From NCBI GenBank assembly GCA_029239935.1, contig JARBTY010000023.1, positions 1 through 23,014 on the forward strand: a stretch of 23,014 bases of DNA, in the 5' to 3' direction. How positions within the stretch are numbered: position 1 is the first letter of the stretch; each line of letters starts with the position of its first letter. The notes below the pieces were generated by a model, which was not told where the DNA came from, searched no databases, and saw only the letters and a list, made by a program, of their open reading frames with translations. The position numbers were made by a program, and so were the translations under genes. The DNA is from Clostridia bacterium (lineage in GTDB: Bacteria; Bacillota_A; Clostridia; Lachnospirales; Cellulosilyticaceae). Below, in pieces: positions 15,001-22,998 of the stretch.

Positions 15001-16335
15001 TACTACATGAAAGGTATGATCAATCAATTTGGGATTATCTTTATCAATATTATCGTTTAATACCTTATATTCCTCAAGGTTAACACTGTCCTTATCAATA
15101 TTTTCCCCAAAAGGCTTAGGTATCTGAGGCTTCAGTGGCCTCACTGCCGCTTGACCTGGTATATACTGTACGGTTTTTGTCACAAGCTTTTCATCTAGCC
15201 CTTTAATCTCAAATTCCACATAAAAACGGGTACTTTTAGTTGGACGAAGATATTGATAATAACCTAAGTCTTTATTTTCATTAAGAGCCGAATTCAAAAT
15301 GGTTCCTATAGGCGAAGGTGCTGTTGATCCTTCTTCAATCTTATAGATTGTTGTCTTTAGCAGTGTTCTATTGGCTGTAATCCATGAGCCTAGACTCCAC
15401 TCCAGCCTCACATAGTTAGGGTCTACTTCAAAAACTTTTAAATCAATATTAGTAGCGGCCTGTGCTACTTTGGGTCCATTGATACCCCTCTCAATATTTT
15501 TAACAATCCTTTCAAAGCTATAGTTACCTATAAAAGAGTTAGATACGCCTGTAGGCACCACATATACTGAATAAATCTGCCCTGGCACTGCATCTTCTAT
15601 AGTGTATTTGACCTTTCTAACCCCATTAACTACAACCTGATTATCAGCGTTATCTCCATATCCAGCATCTTTCCTGTCAGTTGTTGGTAAAATGGTAGTA
15701 CCATTAGACGTAATCCCCATTTGTATTTCTTCAACAGTTTTTCTGTCTGCGGGCAAATAGACAATTTCATAGGAAGCCCCCGGTATGTGCTCCCAGGTAA
15801 CTTCCAATTGATTATCCTTGCTTTCAACCTTTGTATCAAAATCTGTAAAAAAGTATCCTGTTCCTTGGTTACCGCTGCCCCACTGAGGCACGGCAGCACC
15901 TTCACTGTTATAATGATTATGACCTGGTACCACTTCTACTTTGTAAAGCTTACCATTTGAAAAAGTGCTGCTGTTGAGCTGGTCGCCTACATTATATAAG
16001 TAGCTTTTAGTAGCTTCATCTGTACTTGTGCCCTGAGCCTGAATAGTTGTACTTGTCATTGGCAGCGATCCTGGCAAGGAATCTGTTACTACAAATTTGT
16101 AGAACCCTGTGGCGTGATTGGGTGTCTGATTGACCTTTGATTCATTTTTAACCCCATTCCACTGTAAAGTTACATTAGGTGTTAATCTGCTTGTACTTTT
16201 GGTACTTGTTACAACCATATTGGCGATTGTTGTACTTGAAGAAGGTGTTTGTGAGTCAGCCAATAAGTTTAGAGGAAGCATCTGAATCATCATGATAACC
16301 ATTAAAAGTATCGCTGTTTTTTTTCTTGAATTCAT
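12034..16335 (-). CDS. Large secreted fibronectin type III protein with SLH-like C-terminus (protein 2 of pair)
   Basis: 1433 aa. Signal peptide at 1-26 (cut likely after LLNLLA-type Ala26). The body is a chain of FN3-type beta sandwiches. The clearest is about 811-914 (SSITVGWLYNGSFDYEIVYS, then GLMPETTYNIWIRAKQ); weaker copies lie at about 175-270, 290-395, 440-570, 580-800 and 920-1055. Residues 1085-1275 form another domain (IKIPKAVIETLINRNMELRV) ending TGIYSIYEKKD. The last 140 residues look like three diverged S-layer-homology repeats (YRDQFVHLMLGVAQ, EEQAIAGIVKLYEL, RDYQEAVSKAYALGLIEE). No enzyme domain seen. It follows the larger FN3 gene by 9 bp, and its RBS AGGAGGAG overlaps that gene's TAG stop, so they are co-translated. 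Probable cell-wall-bound scaffold or adhesin; partner unknown. Confidence 0.83.
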   Translation of the reverse strand: MNSRKKTAILLMVIMMIQMLPLNLLADSQTPSSSTTIANMVVTSTKSTSRLTPNVTLQWNGVKNESKVNQTPNHATGFYKFVVTDSLPGSLPMTSTTIQAQGTSTDEATKSYLYNVGDQLNSSTFSNGKLYKVEVVPGHNHYNSEGAAVPQWGSGNQGTGYFFTDFDTKVESKDNQLEVTWEHIPGASYEIVYLPADRKTVEEIQMGITSNGTTILPTTDRKDAGYGDNADNQVVVNGVRKVKYTIEDAVPGQIYSVYVVPTGVSNSFIGNYSFERIVKNIERGINGPKVAQAATNIDLKVFEVDPNYVRLEWSLGSWITANRTLLKTTIYKIEEGSTAPSPIGTILNSALNENKDLGYYQYLRPTKSTRFYVEFEIKGLDEKLVTKTVQYIPGQAAVRPLKPQIPKPFGENIDKDSVNLEEYKVLNDNIDKDNPKLIDHTFHVVDKDPLGIQIVWNAPKKKNASNQEVVDYDIKYDIYVVKDRSLLDNETLMPTAEDITFYEDQKEQLILRQDNTTVVGFKTSIAEYTKTDNTRAALNTNSTYFIKVVAKRPYGDTYILSEPTIVSITLDKNGDVFTPPVLAKPPLKLQGTTTTTAVLRWRTLWHEIYVKNASLREKYPLTEESQAKQWNSAVYTGSDTEPYIRFKTSQDFTEHILLTSNQLQSVKDIVTERTTDAAYYVENYMDRQVNLGTDSKYEFKVLNYDEVNKQIEEYNKTASVPLAIQDWIVKEESSSEEGWEYIMPWIPKDSQEVDNDNWLEYTKQGLTPNTRYVLLIRAYKTLDDGTKLTQTFPSYVLATTLSDYESPEETPKTPELSLETKDDSSITVGWLYNGSFDYEIVYSRLSDPEKAEVWDFTISNVPGEDGYVSDGAKATVKITGLMPETTYNIWIRAKQKVGEKISAWSNPVTAKTDALGIPAMPTGLGPAAYQSILEIGKDFQPIAKDYITVEWIKNPNDKAATEEDEQSEREYSYVVEFADNPEFLDAIVVNTSGDNGEGEEVTYEILSKNIVKFNNLIANRPYYVKVKTIVKLVDQDGGREIVKESGYTNWVRILTKKSSDEYDGGDNDNIVIYPDPIKEDYTKDVWTIEIVDTAKIISDIMKQKAYFFTIKAEKYNNRYDAEIRRIKIPKAVIETLINRNMELRVITSTGTYELPVKALGSYTKQYDAKDIVQFDFKRIIDYKIASIIKLYPETLIGGEQLDITVRGKSTTLPIKKLDGYLKVKLKLDAKTEYLYKNIFAYTYNFDRAAWTKETYSIDTLTDTSISYLTSVTGIYSIYEKKDIAPTSLSTYAMRELASTYDMAALGTIYFQNDAVYRDQFVHLMLGVAQNKSQVDLTAPAYADSLTKAKSAGIYISSSSGPVNEEQAIAGIVKLYELKNGYKIKPSTVRLGGVSRDYQEAVSKAYALGLIEEINPTRPITYGVLCDWILQVVQ

Positions 16336-16344
16336 TTTCTCCTC

Positions 16345-19300
16345 CTATTTAGGTACTATTGCTGAGAGTATTTTAATAATCTCTTCAACTGACATAGCTT
16401 TACTTGGAAGCACCTGACTTCCTGTGTTTTGAACAATCTTAAGCTCAACTGCTGCATAAACATAAGGTCTATAGGGCACTTGAAAAGCCCCTATATTGGT
16501 AATGCTTTGTCTATTTTTAATCTGAATAGCTGTGATAGGCTTATTGTATATCTTCTCATAGGCCTGCATTAAAATATAGATGGCTTCATCTTGCCGAATA
16601 CCCTTATCTAATCCTATTCCTGTTACTCCCTTTATGCCTCTGCCTTTTAGGTATTCATTGTAATCTGTGCCTCTTGGTGCGCCCAGCACTCTTGCAGCGG
16701 CGCCATAAAGCTGACTTTTGGATACACCGGTCTTAATCATATAGGCATCTAGTACAAAAAAGTCTGTCAGGCTATACTTAGAAATAAGTGTTTGATGCAT
16801 ACCTAGCTGCGGCAGTGTACTGGTCATATCTTCTTTGCCTGTAAAAGCATAGATGCCTAACTTATAGGCTTCGATAGTAAAGCCGCCATTAGCCTGAATA
16901 ACTTCTACACTCTGCCATGTGCCTTCTAGATAATACCCATTAACTGCATAGCTGTCTAAAACACTTGTTATAAGTATTGGTTTTTCTATTGTATCAACAG
17001 TTACCTTTTTATCTATAACATCCTCTAAAATATCTTGTGTTTCTTTAAGGTGATCTTCTTTGATATCAGATACTGCATCATCGATGATATCTTGAAGCCT
17101 GTCATCATCCATTTTACCTTTATCTAATTCCTTTTCTAATAACGTTATGATAGCTTTTCTTTCTCTTTCAATAAGTTTATTAAGCTCTATCATAATGCTG
17201 TCTTCTATAAGCATGTCTTCCTCTTCTAGATAAACCAGTTCTATATCTACAACAAGTTCTGAGGAAATAACTGTTTCTCCATTGATTTTACCTGCAGAAG
17301 CCATCTTCGTGAACTCTAACTGAATATAATAATCCTCTATATCTTTTTGGTTAAGTTTTGTAACAGCCTCTTGAATGTCTTCATTATCTGCTGTCAGTGT
17401 ATACGGCCTAAGACTGATAGATTCATTCCCTAATGCCGCATTAATAATCACATTAAAGTCACTTGCCCTATCCAGCATAGATGCAGGTAAATAATAGGTG
17501 AGACTATTCATGGTCTCATCGGTCTGCAGTTCATAAATATTTTGTACTGCCAGTTCTGCATTAATATAGGATTCTCTGTATTTGTAGGCTACGGAAAATC
17601 TGTTTTTACCGTCTGCTTCCCAATAAGGTTTTCTTCTCAGTTTTTCAACTTCATCATCATATCGCTTAAGGTATTCATCAAATTTATCATCAATTTCTTG
17701 ATCATCCTCATCAAACTCTGTTCTTACTACTGCTTTCTCTGAATAAAGGGACTTTGGATAGTCTCCATTAGTTGGTTTGGATTGAGTCTTATCAACAATT
17801 CTTACTTTAATATCATATCGCCTGCCTGGTTTTAAGTCATGCAGCTTGTAAACATAATGTACATAACCTGACGGCACAAGATTTGGATCCTCTTTAGAGG
17901 TGAGAAGTGTTGTTTTATAATCACTTCTAAAGCTGTCGTCTAACTCACCTTGAACAGCAATTTCAAATTCATATTCCTCAGGTACTTTGGCATCCTTCGG
18001 AATAGGCGCTAAAAAGCTGATTACTGTCTCTGTTTTTGGCTCATAACTATATTTCTGCGGAGTCTCCACCTGTAATCTGATGGGCCTTTCCACCGGCTGA
18101 CTCGTCACAGGTACCATAATCCACTGAGATCTTACTGCTTGATTTTCTATGATACATACTGTTCGTATATAATAGTAATAGATCGTATTTGGACTTAATG
18201 AATTATCTTCGAGTCTCATACTATTAGAGCTTTGTACGGGAGAAAGCTGCTGCCAGTCCGCTGCCTTTCCACCAATCGTTAGGATAGTGTCATCTTTTGT
18301 ACTAAACCCAATAATGTTATCATTGTCTCCTGTTAGACTCTCTATCGTCTTAGTATTACTCTTCTCATTTTCCTTAAGCTCTGCTTCCGTAACCCTTACT
18401 AATTCGTAATGAGGGTTACCCATATCCTGGTCTGGTTCAAATTCAGCTTTACCCCACTTCAATATAGCTGTTGTATTATTAGGCTGCTCATCTACATAAA
18501 AAGCACTTGGTGCAGGAGGCACCTTGTCTTCTGGCTTTGGAGGCTGTGGAAGTGCTGTAGTTGTAAAGCTATGGGTCTTTGAAAAGATTGAGTATCTCAT
18601 CGCAAGTGATTCTCCTGCTTTAAATGGTTCCAATCTTACTCTAACTTTGGCATAATAGACCTGATTCGGATCTAAGTTGTCAAGTGATAATACCGCCCTG
18701 TCAGCTTGCCCCTGCAGCGAAGGTATTTCATAACGTATTGGAAGAACTTTTCCTGCCCTTAGATTACCTAACTGCTCAGTATTTAGGGTGAGTATACTCC
18801 CTGTTGTTACATTTACCGCAGCTCCCGGTGTACTCATAGCCTCTTCTAAATCAGCCTCCGTATAACTTTGTTTATTCTGATTTTTTTGATAGAGAAATAC
18901 CTCATAGATGCCCTTATAAGAACCAAAGTTCGCTGGTTCCTCCAGATAGATTCCAGCTGGTTTCAGCATTTTTTCAACATAACTTGTAATATCTACCTTT
19001 TGCATTTCTATATCATATTGAATAGATGGCGGTAGCTTGCTTATATCCGATCTATCAATACTTCTAATGTCTGAAGGTACTGGAATAATCTCTATCACAT
19101 TATCTATTGGAACAGCTATGTCACTTGAATCTTGACTTTGAGCTATTTTTTTTCCTGGTTCATCAGGGTCAAATATGGCATTAATACTGGCATAATAAGT
19201 ACCTGGTATCTCATAATAATCCATATCATCTACTGCGTCACCTGACTCGTAATCGTCCCCTGTAAATCTATCCGCTGCCACATCTATCTGTTCCCATTTA

Positions 19301-21087
19301 GCCTCATCTATATTTTTCAGCACAACTCCCCGTACCTCAAAAACATTACCCGATGCGCTATATCTGCCTTCCCCCGCCGTTCCAGATGCTGTCTCTACTT
19401 TTATTGCAGCTCCATCTTTTGAAACCTTAAATATCTTGATAACAGCTGAGTCCTCTGCCTCCCGTTCTTCCTTTTTTGTCCTATGGAAGGAAAGCTCATA
19501 GTAGATATCACCTTTTCCTAAAAGACTGTTTAATTCATCTTTTGCTGGAGCTTGCCACGTTATATCAAATCCTGCTGCTTGAGGCTGCCCACCCACTTCA
19601 TCTGCTGGCACAGCATAAATATTATTAACTGTTTCAACTCTTGATATGGAAGGTGGGGCCGTTTCATTGGCTACCTGAAAATGTGTAATCTGGGACTTCA
19701 AAATAGTTTGTCCGCCAATATCTGCTTCTAACTGGTAATAACTTTCCTGACTGATATTGGGCACATAAATATAGACAGGTTCGGTATTATTGACCTTATT
19801 TGGATAGTAATGATCTAATATTTTTTTCAAACTCCCCGGTGATGCTCCTTGACTCAAGCTATAAGTTACTGCACCATTAATGTTATAGGGAATAATGCGA
19901 ATCCCTACCTGACTTTCACTGGACCTAAACACACTGTATTCTAAATAGGTATGTCCATTATTTTGTGGACTAAAGCTTTTTTCCGCATTAGATAATTCAT
20001 CTATACTGCCACCCTCCAGTGTAAGCCCTGCACCTATAAGCATACTGGCTTTTAACTTATCCCACTGAACGACTTCATCTATGTATTTGGATTCACTGAC
20101 ATAAACACTGATGTTCGGTGAATCCCCGCTTATCTGTGTCTCTCCTTTAGCTGCTCCTAATTCGTCAGTAATTTGAGGGTTACTGCCTAACCCAAATTTG
20201 AGGGTTATACTGTTATTAGTGTCCGAAGAAGATCCGCCCGTTGGAGAGGTAGATATCCACAAATTTAATACTGCTTTGATATTATCTCCTTCTATAGCTG
20301 TAAAAGCTGTCTGCGTACCTGTTACTTCTTTAGGCTTATCAAAAGAGATTCTTACTCCTGGTTTACTCCCTGCAGCTTCCCCGCTCGTTAATGAAACTTG
20401 CGAGTCTAATCCTCCCCCCTCTGTTAAATGTGTAGGTTTTACTGTGAAATTTTTTAATCCTTTTATAGTCTTTAAACTGTCTTCTTCCACAGCATTGTTA
20501 TCATTATATTTTAATTTAAACTCGGTTATATTTCCTGCTTCAACACCTTCTGTACTTAAATGAATGGTTCTTCCTTTAAGCATCAGCTTGACCGGCAAAG
20601 TCCCTGCTAAAAAGCTCAGCTGCTGCTTTTCAAAACCAACTGTTGAAGTTGTACTGTTTAAAAAAAGCTCCTCATATGTAAAAGTATTTGTACCATCTGG
20701 CACCTTCTCTTTCCATATCCATTTACCTGCACTATACTCTCTATAAGAGAATTTGGCAGGCGGCACTGACAGCTTAGTCTCCATCTTTACCTGATCTGAT
20801 GCATCTACCTCAAAAGTCATCTCAACTTTATTGGTAACTCCAGTCTGCTCAATGTAGTAGCTCAGTGTATAAGTCCCTATCTGCGCCATATCCCACTTAA
20901 CAGCTGCTTCCTTCTCACGAAGCCCAGTGGTGGGCTGCAGTCCATTTTCGCCATCCGCTAAGCCTTCTTTTACCAACTGATAATTATATTTTGCCACGAA
21001 CTCCGGTGTGGCAGCTTTTACTACCATACCATTTAAGGTTCCCAAAAACATCACAAGCGTTAATAAAACGGCCATTCTTTTTCTCAT
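16345..21087 (-). CDS. Large secreted fibronectin type III protein with coiled coil and SLH-like C-terminus (protein 1 of pair)
   Basis: 1580 aa. Signal peptide 1-25 with cut after VVKA. Residues 26-470 are unassigned beta-rich sequence. FN3-type repeats follow at about 475-670, 670-845, 857-997 (TTAILKWGKAEF ... SPNTIYYYYIRTV) and 1000-1125 (DLKPGRRYDIKVRIVDK). A domain at 1155-1290 has YYLPASMLDRASDF, then an acidic helical stretch at about 1285-1365 likely to form a coiled coil (IERERKAIITLLEKELDK, DDRLQDIIDDAVSDI). GIYAFTGKED then leads into three diverged SLH-like repeats (1440-1580). The layout mirrors the downstream gene, including the GIY-S/A-K-D junction, so the two are distant paralogues. 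ATG at 21087 follows GGAGG by 6 nt. First gene of the pair; a GCCGATAA box lies upstream. Confidence 0.82.
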   Translation of the reverse strand: MRKRMAVLLTLVMFLGTLNGMVVKAATPEFVAKYNYQLVKEGLADGENGLQPTTGLREKEAAVKWDMAQIGTYTLSYYIEQTGVTNKVEMTFEVDASDQVKMETKLSVPPAKFSYREYSAGKWIWKEKVPDGTNTFTYEELFLNSTTSTVGFEKQQLSFLAGTLPVKLMLKGRTIHLSTEGVEAGNITEFKLKYNDNNAVEEDSLKTIKGLKNFTVKPTHLTEGGGLDSQVSLTSGEAAGSKPGVRISFDKPKEVTGTQTAFTAIEGDNIKAVLNLWISTSPTGGSSSDTNNSITLKFGLGSNPQITDELGAAKGETQISGDSPNISVYVSESKYIDEVVQWDKLKASMLIGAGLTLEGGSIDELSNAEKSFSPQNNGHTYLEYSVFRSSESQVGIRIIPYNINGAVTYSLSQGASPGSLKKILDHYYPNKVNNTEPVYIYVPNISQESYYQLEADIGGQTILKSQITHFQVANETAPPSISRVETVNNIYAVPADEVGGQPQAAGFDITWQAPAKDELNSLLGKGDIYYELSFHRTKKEEREAEDSAVIKIFKVSKDGAAIKVETASGTAGEGRYSASGNVFEVRGVVLKNIDEAKWEQIDVAADRFTGDDYESGDAVDDMDYYEIPGTYYASINAIFDPDEPGKKIAQSQDSSDIAVPIDNVIEIIPVPSDIRSIDRSDISKLPPSIQYDIEMQKVDITSYVEKMLKPAGIYLEEPANFGSYKGIYEVFLYQKNQNKQSYTEADLEEAMSTPGAAVNVTTGSILTLNTEQLGNLRAGKVLPIRYEIPSLQGQADRAVLSLDNLDPNQVYYAKVRVRLEPFKAGESLAMRYSIFSKTHSFTTTALPQPPKPEDKVPPAPSAFYVDEQPNNTTAILKWGKAEFEPDQDMGNPHYELVRVTEAELKENEKSNTKTIESLTGDNDNIIGFSTKDDTILTIGGKAADWQQLSPVQSSNSMRLEDNSLSPNTIYYYYIRTVCIIENQAVRSQWIMVPVTSQPVERPIRLQVETPQKYSYEPKTETVISFLAPIPKDAKVPEEYEFEIAVQGELDDSFRSDYKTTLLTSKEDPNLVPSGYVHYVYKLHDLKPGRRYDIKVRIVDKTQSKPTNGDYPKSLYSEKAVVRTEFDEDDQEIDDKFDEYLKRYDDEVEKLRRKPYWEADGKNRFSVAYKYRESYINAELAVQNIYELQTDETMNSLTYYLPASMLDRASDFNVIINAALGNESISLRPYTLTADNEDIQEAVTKLNQKDIEDYYIQLEFTKMASAGKINGETVISSELVVDIELVYLEEEDMLIEDSIMIELNKLIERERKAIITLLEKELDKGKMDDDRLQDIIDDAVSDIKEDHLKETQDILEDVIDKKVTVDTIEKPILITSVLDSYAVNGYYLEGTWQSVEVIQANGGFTIEAYKLGIYAFTGKEDMTSTLPQLGMHQTLISKYSLTDFFVLDAYMIKTGVSKSQLYGAAARVLGAPRGTDYNEYLKGRGIKGVTGIGLDKGIRQDEAIYILMQAYEKIYNKPITAIQIKNRQSITNIGAFQVPYRPYVYAAVELKIVQNTGSQVLPSKAMSVEEIIKILSAIVPK

Positions 21088-21162
21088 ATCATACCTCCAT
21101 CTCTTTTAATCCAACATCTATGTTAAATACTCGCTAATAAAATCCAAAATATACTAAAGTAT

Positions 21163-21189
21163 TTATCGGCAGTTTTTACCCTTTTCATA
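21163..21189 (-). promoter_or_regulatory. Possible sigma-D type promoter of the FN3 gene pair
   Basis: Minus strand GCCGATAA (21163-21170), the classical -10 of the motility sigma factor (sigma-D/sigma-28). The -35 is weak: TATG at 15 bp (21186-21189) or GAAA at 12 bp (21183-21186), where TAAA is expected. No sigma-A promoter of quality was found in the same gap. An inverted repeat ATACT-AA-AGTAT (21151-21162) follows directly. Confidence 0.35.
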
Positions 21190-21200
21190 ATAACACTCTA

Positions 21201-22238
21201 TCAGATTTCGTATTTTTCAAGTTCCCTTATTACTCTTTTAAACGCTGTCCCTATAGGATACGATTTCATCTCTTTGAGCGTCATAAATTTACCCTGCAAA
21301 CTTCCTGCTATCATTTCCTTTACTACTGGCTGCTCTGTATCCATAACAACAACTGGCTCCATCACCCATTTCCTATGGGTAAATACATGTACCACCTGTC
21401 CCAGTTTTTCCCCTTCTATTTCTTCTGGATCTTGTATTTCTACAGAGCTTTTACTTTTTTCCAGCATTGGAAAACCCCATAGATTGGCAAGAAGACCTTC
21501 TTCTGGTCTCTTCTCCATCCAGTACCCCTCCCCTTTTTTAATCAAAAGCACTTTATAACCCATAGGAATGACCTTTGTTTTAGGTGTCTTAACAGGGAAT
21601 TTCTCTACACTCTGGGTTTGATAGGCTCTGCATATCTCCTGTACCGGACACTCGTTGCACTTGGGATTTTTAGGGGTACATACGAGCGCCCCCAGCTCCA
21701 TCAGTGCCTGATTAAACCGGTTAGGGTCCTCTGGCATAAGCTCCATCACTTTATTATCAAAAAGTTTTCTATTTTTAGCTACGCTGATATCTGCATCTAT
21801 TAAAAAATACCTAGATAAAATACGCATCACATTGCCATCCACCGCAGGAACGGGCATATGAAAGGCAATACTCATAATAGCCCCCATCGTATACGGCCCA
21901 ATACCAGGGATTTTTTTAACCTGCTCTATTTCTGTTGGAAATACACCGTCATACTCCTGTTCTATCATCTGAGCACCCTTATGCAAGTTTTCTGCCCGTC
22001 TATAATATCCAAGTCCTTGCCAATAGTTATAGACCTCTTCTCTGTGAGCTGCTGCAAGTGCTGCTACGGTGGGAAATCTTGTCATGAACTTTTCATAATA
22101 AGGAATCACTGTATCCACCTGCGTTTGCTGAAGCATAATCTCCGATACCCATATGGCATAGGGATCTTTTGTCTTTCTCCATGGCATTTCCCTTTTATTC
22201 TCATCAAACCAAATCAGTAACTTTTCTGCATACCCCAT
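21201..22238 (-). CDS. mutY: A/G-specific adenine glycosylase
   Basis: 345 aa from ATG 22238. MutY removes adenine paired with 8-oxoguanine. Seen: Glu33 in WVSEIMLQQTQ (proton donor), HhH motif IPGIGPYTMGAI (110-121), catalytic Asp134 in PAVDGNVMR, and the 4Fe-4S cysteines Cys187-X6-Cys194-X2-Cys197-X5-Cys203. The C-terminal part (from about 225) is the NUDIX-like domain that reads 8-oxoG (VLLIKKGEGYWMEKRPEEG, FTHRKW). A frame opening at GTG 22259 adds seven residues but lacks a ribosome binding site; AAAGGGA lies just before ATG 22238, and MGYAEKLLIWFDEN matches the family N-terminus. It stands alone, with no partner gene in the same direction. Confidence 0.96.
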   Translation of the reverse strand: MGYAEKLLIWFDENKREMPWRKTKDPYAIWVSEIMLQQTQVDTVIPYYEKFMTRFPTVAALAAAHREEVYNYWQGLGYYRRAENLHKGAQMIEQEYDGVFPTEIEQVKKIPGIGPYTMGAIMSIAFHMPVPAVDGNVMRILSRYFLIDADISVAKNRKLFDNKVMELMPEDPNRFNQALMELGALVCTPKNPKCNECPVQEICRAYQTQSVEKFPVKTPKTKVIPMGYKVLLIKKGEGYWMEKRPEEGLLANLWGFPMLEKSKSSVEIQDPEEIEGEKLGQVVHVFTHRKWVMEPVVVMDTEQPVVKEMIAGSLQGKFMTLKEMKSYPIGTAFKRVIRELEKYEI

Positions 22239-22349
22239 AGCTGTCCCTTTCTGTGACACAAACTTTACTTTATTTACCTATTTTATCACATTTCACTCTC
22301 TATAAAAAACATTATTCCCCAGGAAATAATAATTATCTATTTAACATAT
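22239..22349. other. Intergenic region between mutY and the RNA candidate
   Basis: AT-rich. On the minus strand TG-A-TAAAAT lies about 40 bp before mutY and could serve as an extended -10 promoter with a poor -35. On the plus strand TATAAA (22301-22306) has no partner -35. No hairpin or gene seen. Confidence 0.4.
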
Positions 22350-22998
22350 GGGAAAGGTTTACTCTACTTTCATATTAGGACCGTAGTAGAGTGCCGTAAA
22401 GGGCGAGGGAATCTGCTTCCTTTAGTCCTCGTCTTTTTGAAAACTCTAAGCTCAGAGCTTCATCTAACGCTCCAAACTCTCAGGTAAGGAATGCACTTAC
22501 CTGCTCAGACAGTGGAGCTAAAGGCAGATGAAACTCTTTCGCTAAGCGTTTTCTAAAAATCCTGTGGAAGCAGTTCTCAGATCCCCTCTCTCTTTACTCT
22601 ATTTCTGCTGCATCAAAGTCGCTGTTAGCCTATAAATACAAAAATATCTTGTGCATGCTCTTTCAGCAGAATTATACTTAAAGCCTAGCTTGCAGTGTCT
22701 TGTAAAATTGCTTGATTGCTGTCTGGCCTTATATATAGATTATAAAACGATGCGCTTTTAAAAAATAAGTTTAATATCTCGCTTAGAGTCACCTTAGTAA
22801 GGTAAACAGGGATGTCTTTAGGGACGTCTTTGGGTACGAATTGGGAAAGGCCGTGCCGGACTGTCCAAAAACTAGTTCCAACCTATCCACTATGAACAGG
22901 GCTTTCAGACAGTATGGCAGATGTCCCTGCTTGCCGAGCGAACCTCGTATAGAGTGTGCCTCTTTTCACTACCAGGGATAGGATGGTTGCTCTACTCA
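22350..22998 (+). ncRNA. Large structured noncoding RNA candidate (about 650 nt)
   Basis: No open frame of note lies in 22260-23014, yet the plus strand is dense in helices. A long arm at 22396-22597 nests GTAAAG/CTTTAC, GAGGG/CCCTC (22405-22409/22584-22588), CTGCTTCC/GGAAGCAG (22413-22420/22566-22573), TTTTTGAAAAC/GTTTTC-AAAAA (22434-22444/22548-22559), TTCATCT/AGATGAA (22459-22465/22526-22532), GCTCCA/TGGAGC and CAGGTAAG/CTTACCTG (22481-22488/22496-22503). Further arms: TTCTGCTG/CAGCAGAA (22603-22610/22664-22671), ACCTT/AAGGT (22791-22803), AGGGACGTCT/AGATGTCCCT (22820-22829/22919-22928), ACTGTC/GACAGT and CGAG/CTCG (22935-22947). The G-U pair in the AGGGACGTCT helix would be a C-A mismatch on the other strand, favouring plus. 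A closing helix AGTAGAG/CTCTACT (22385-22391/22990-22996) is possible. No promoter or terminator was identified. ROOL, GOLLD or OLE-type large RNAs are the families to compare; I cannot assign one. Confidence 0.62.

Noticed and set aside
22468..22490. AAACTCTCAGGTAA resembles the 3' conserved part of a glycine riboswitch
   Set aside because: The conserved upstream GCCGAAGG-type part is absent, and the segment is explained by local pairing CAGGTAAG/CTTACCTG inside the larger arm. No glycine-cleavage or transport gene follows on the plus strand in the window.
22350..22998. RNase P RNA, tmRNA or group II intron
   Set aside because: The RNase P core (GAGGAAAGTCC-type), the tmRNA tag frame and T-arm CCA end, and a domain V (GAGC...GTTC-type hairpin) were looked for and not found.
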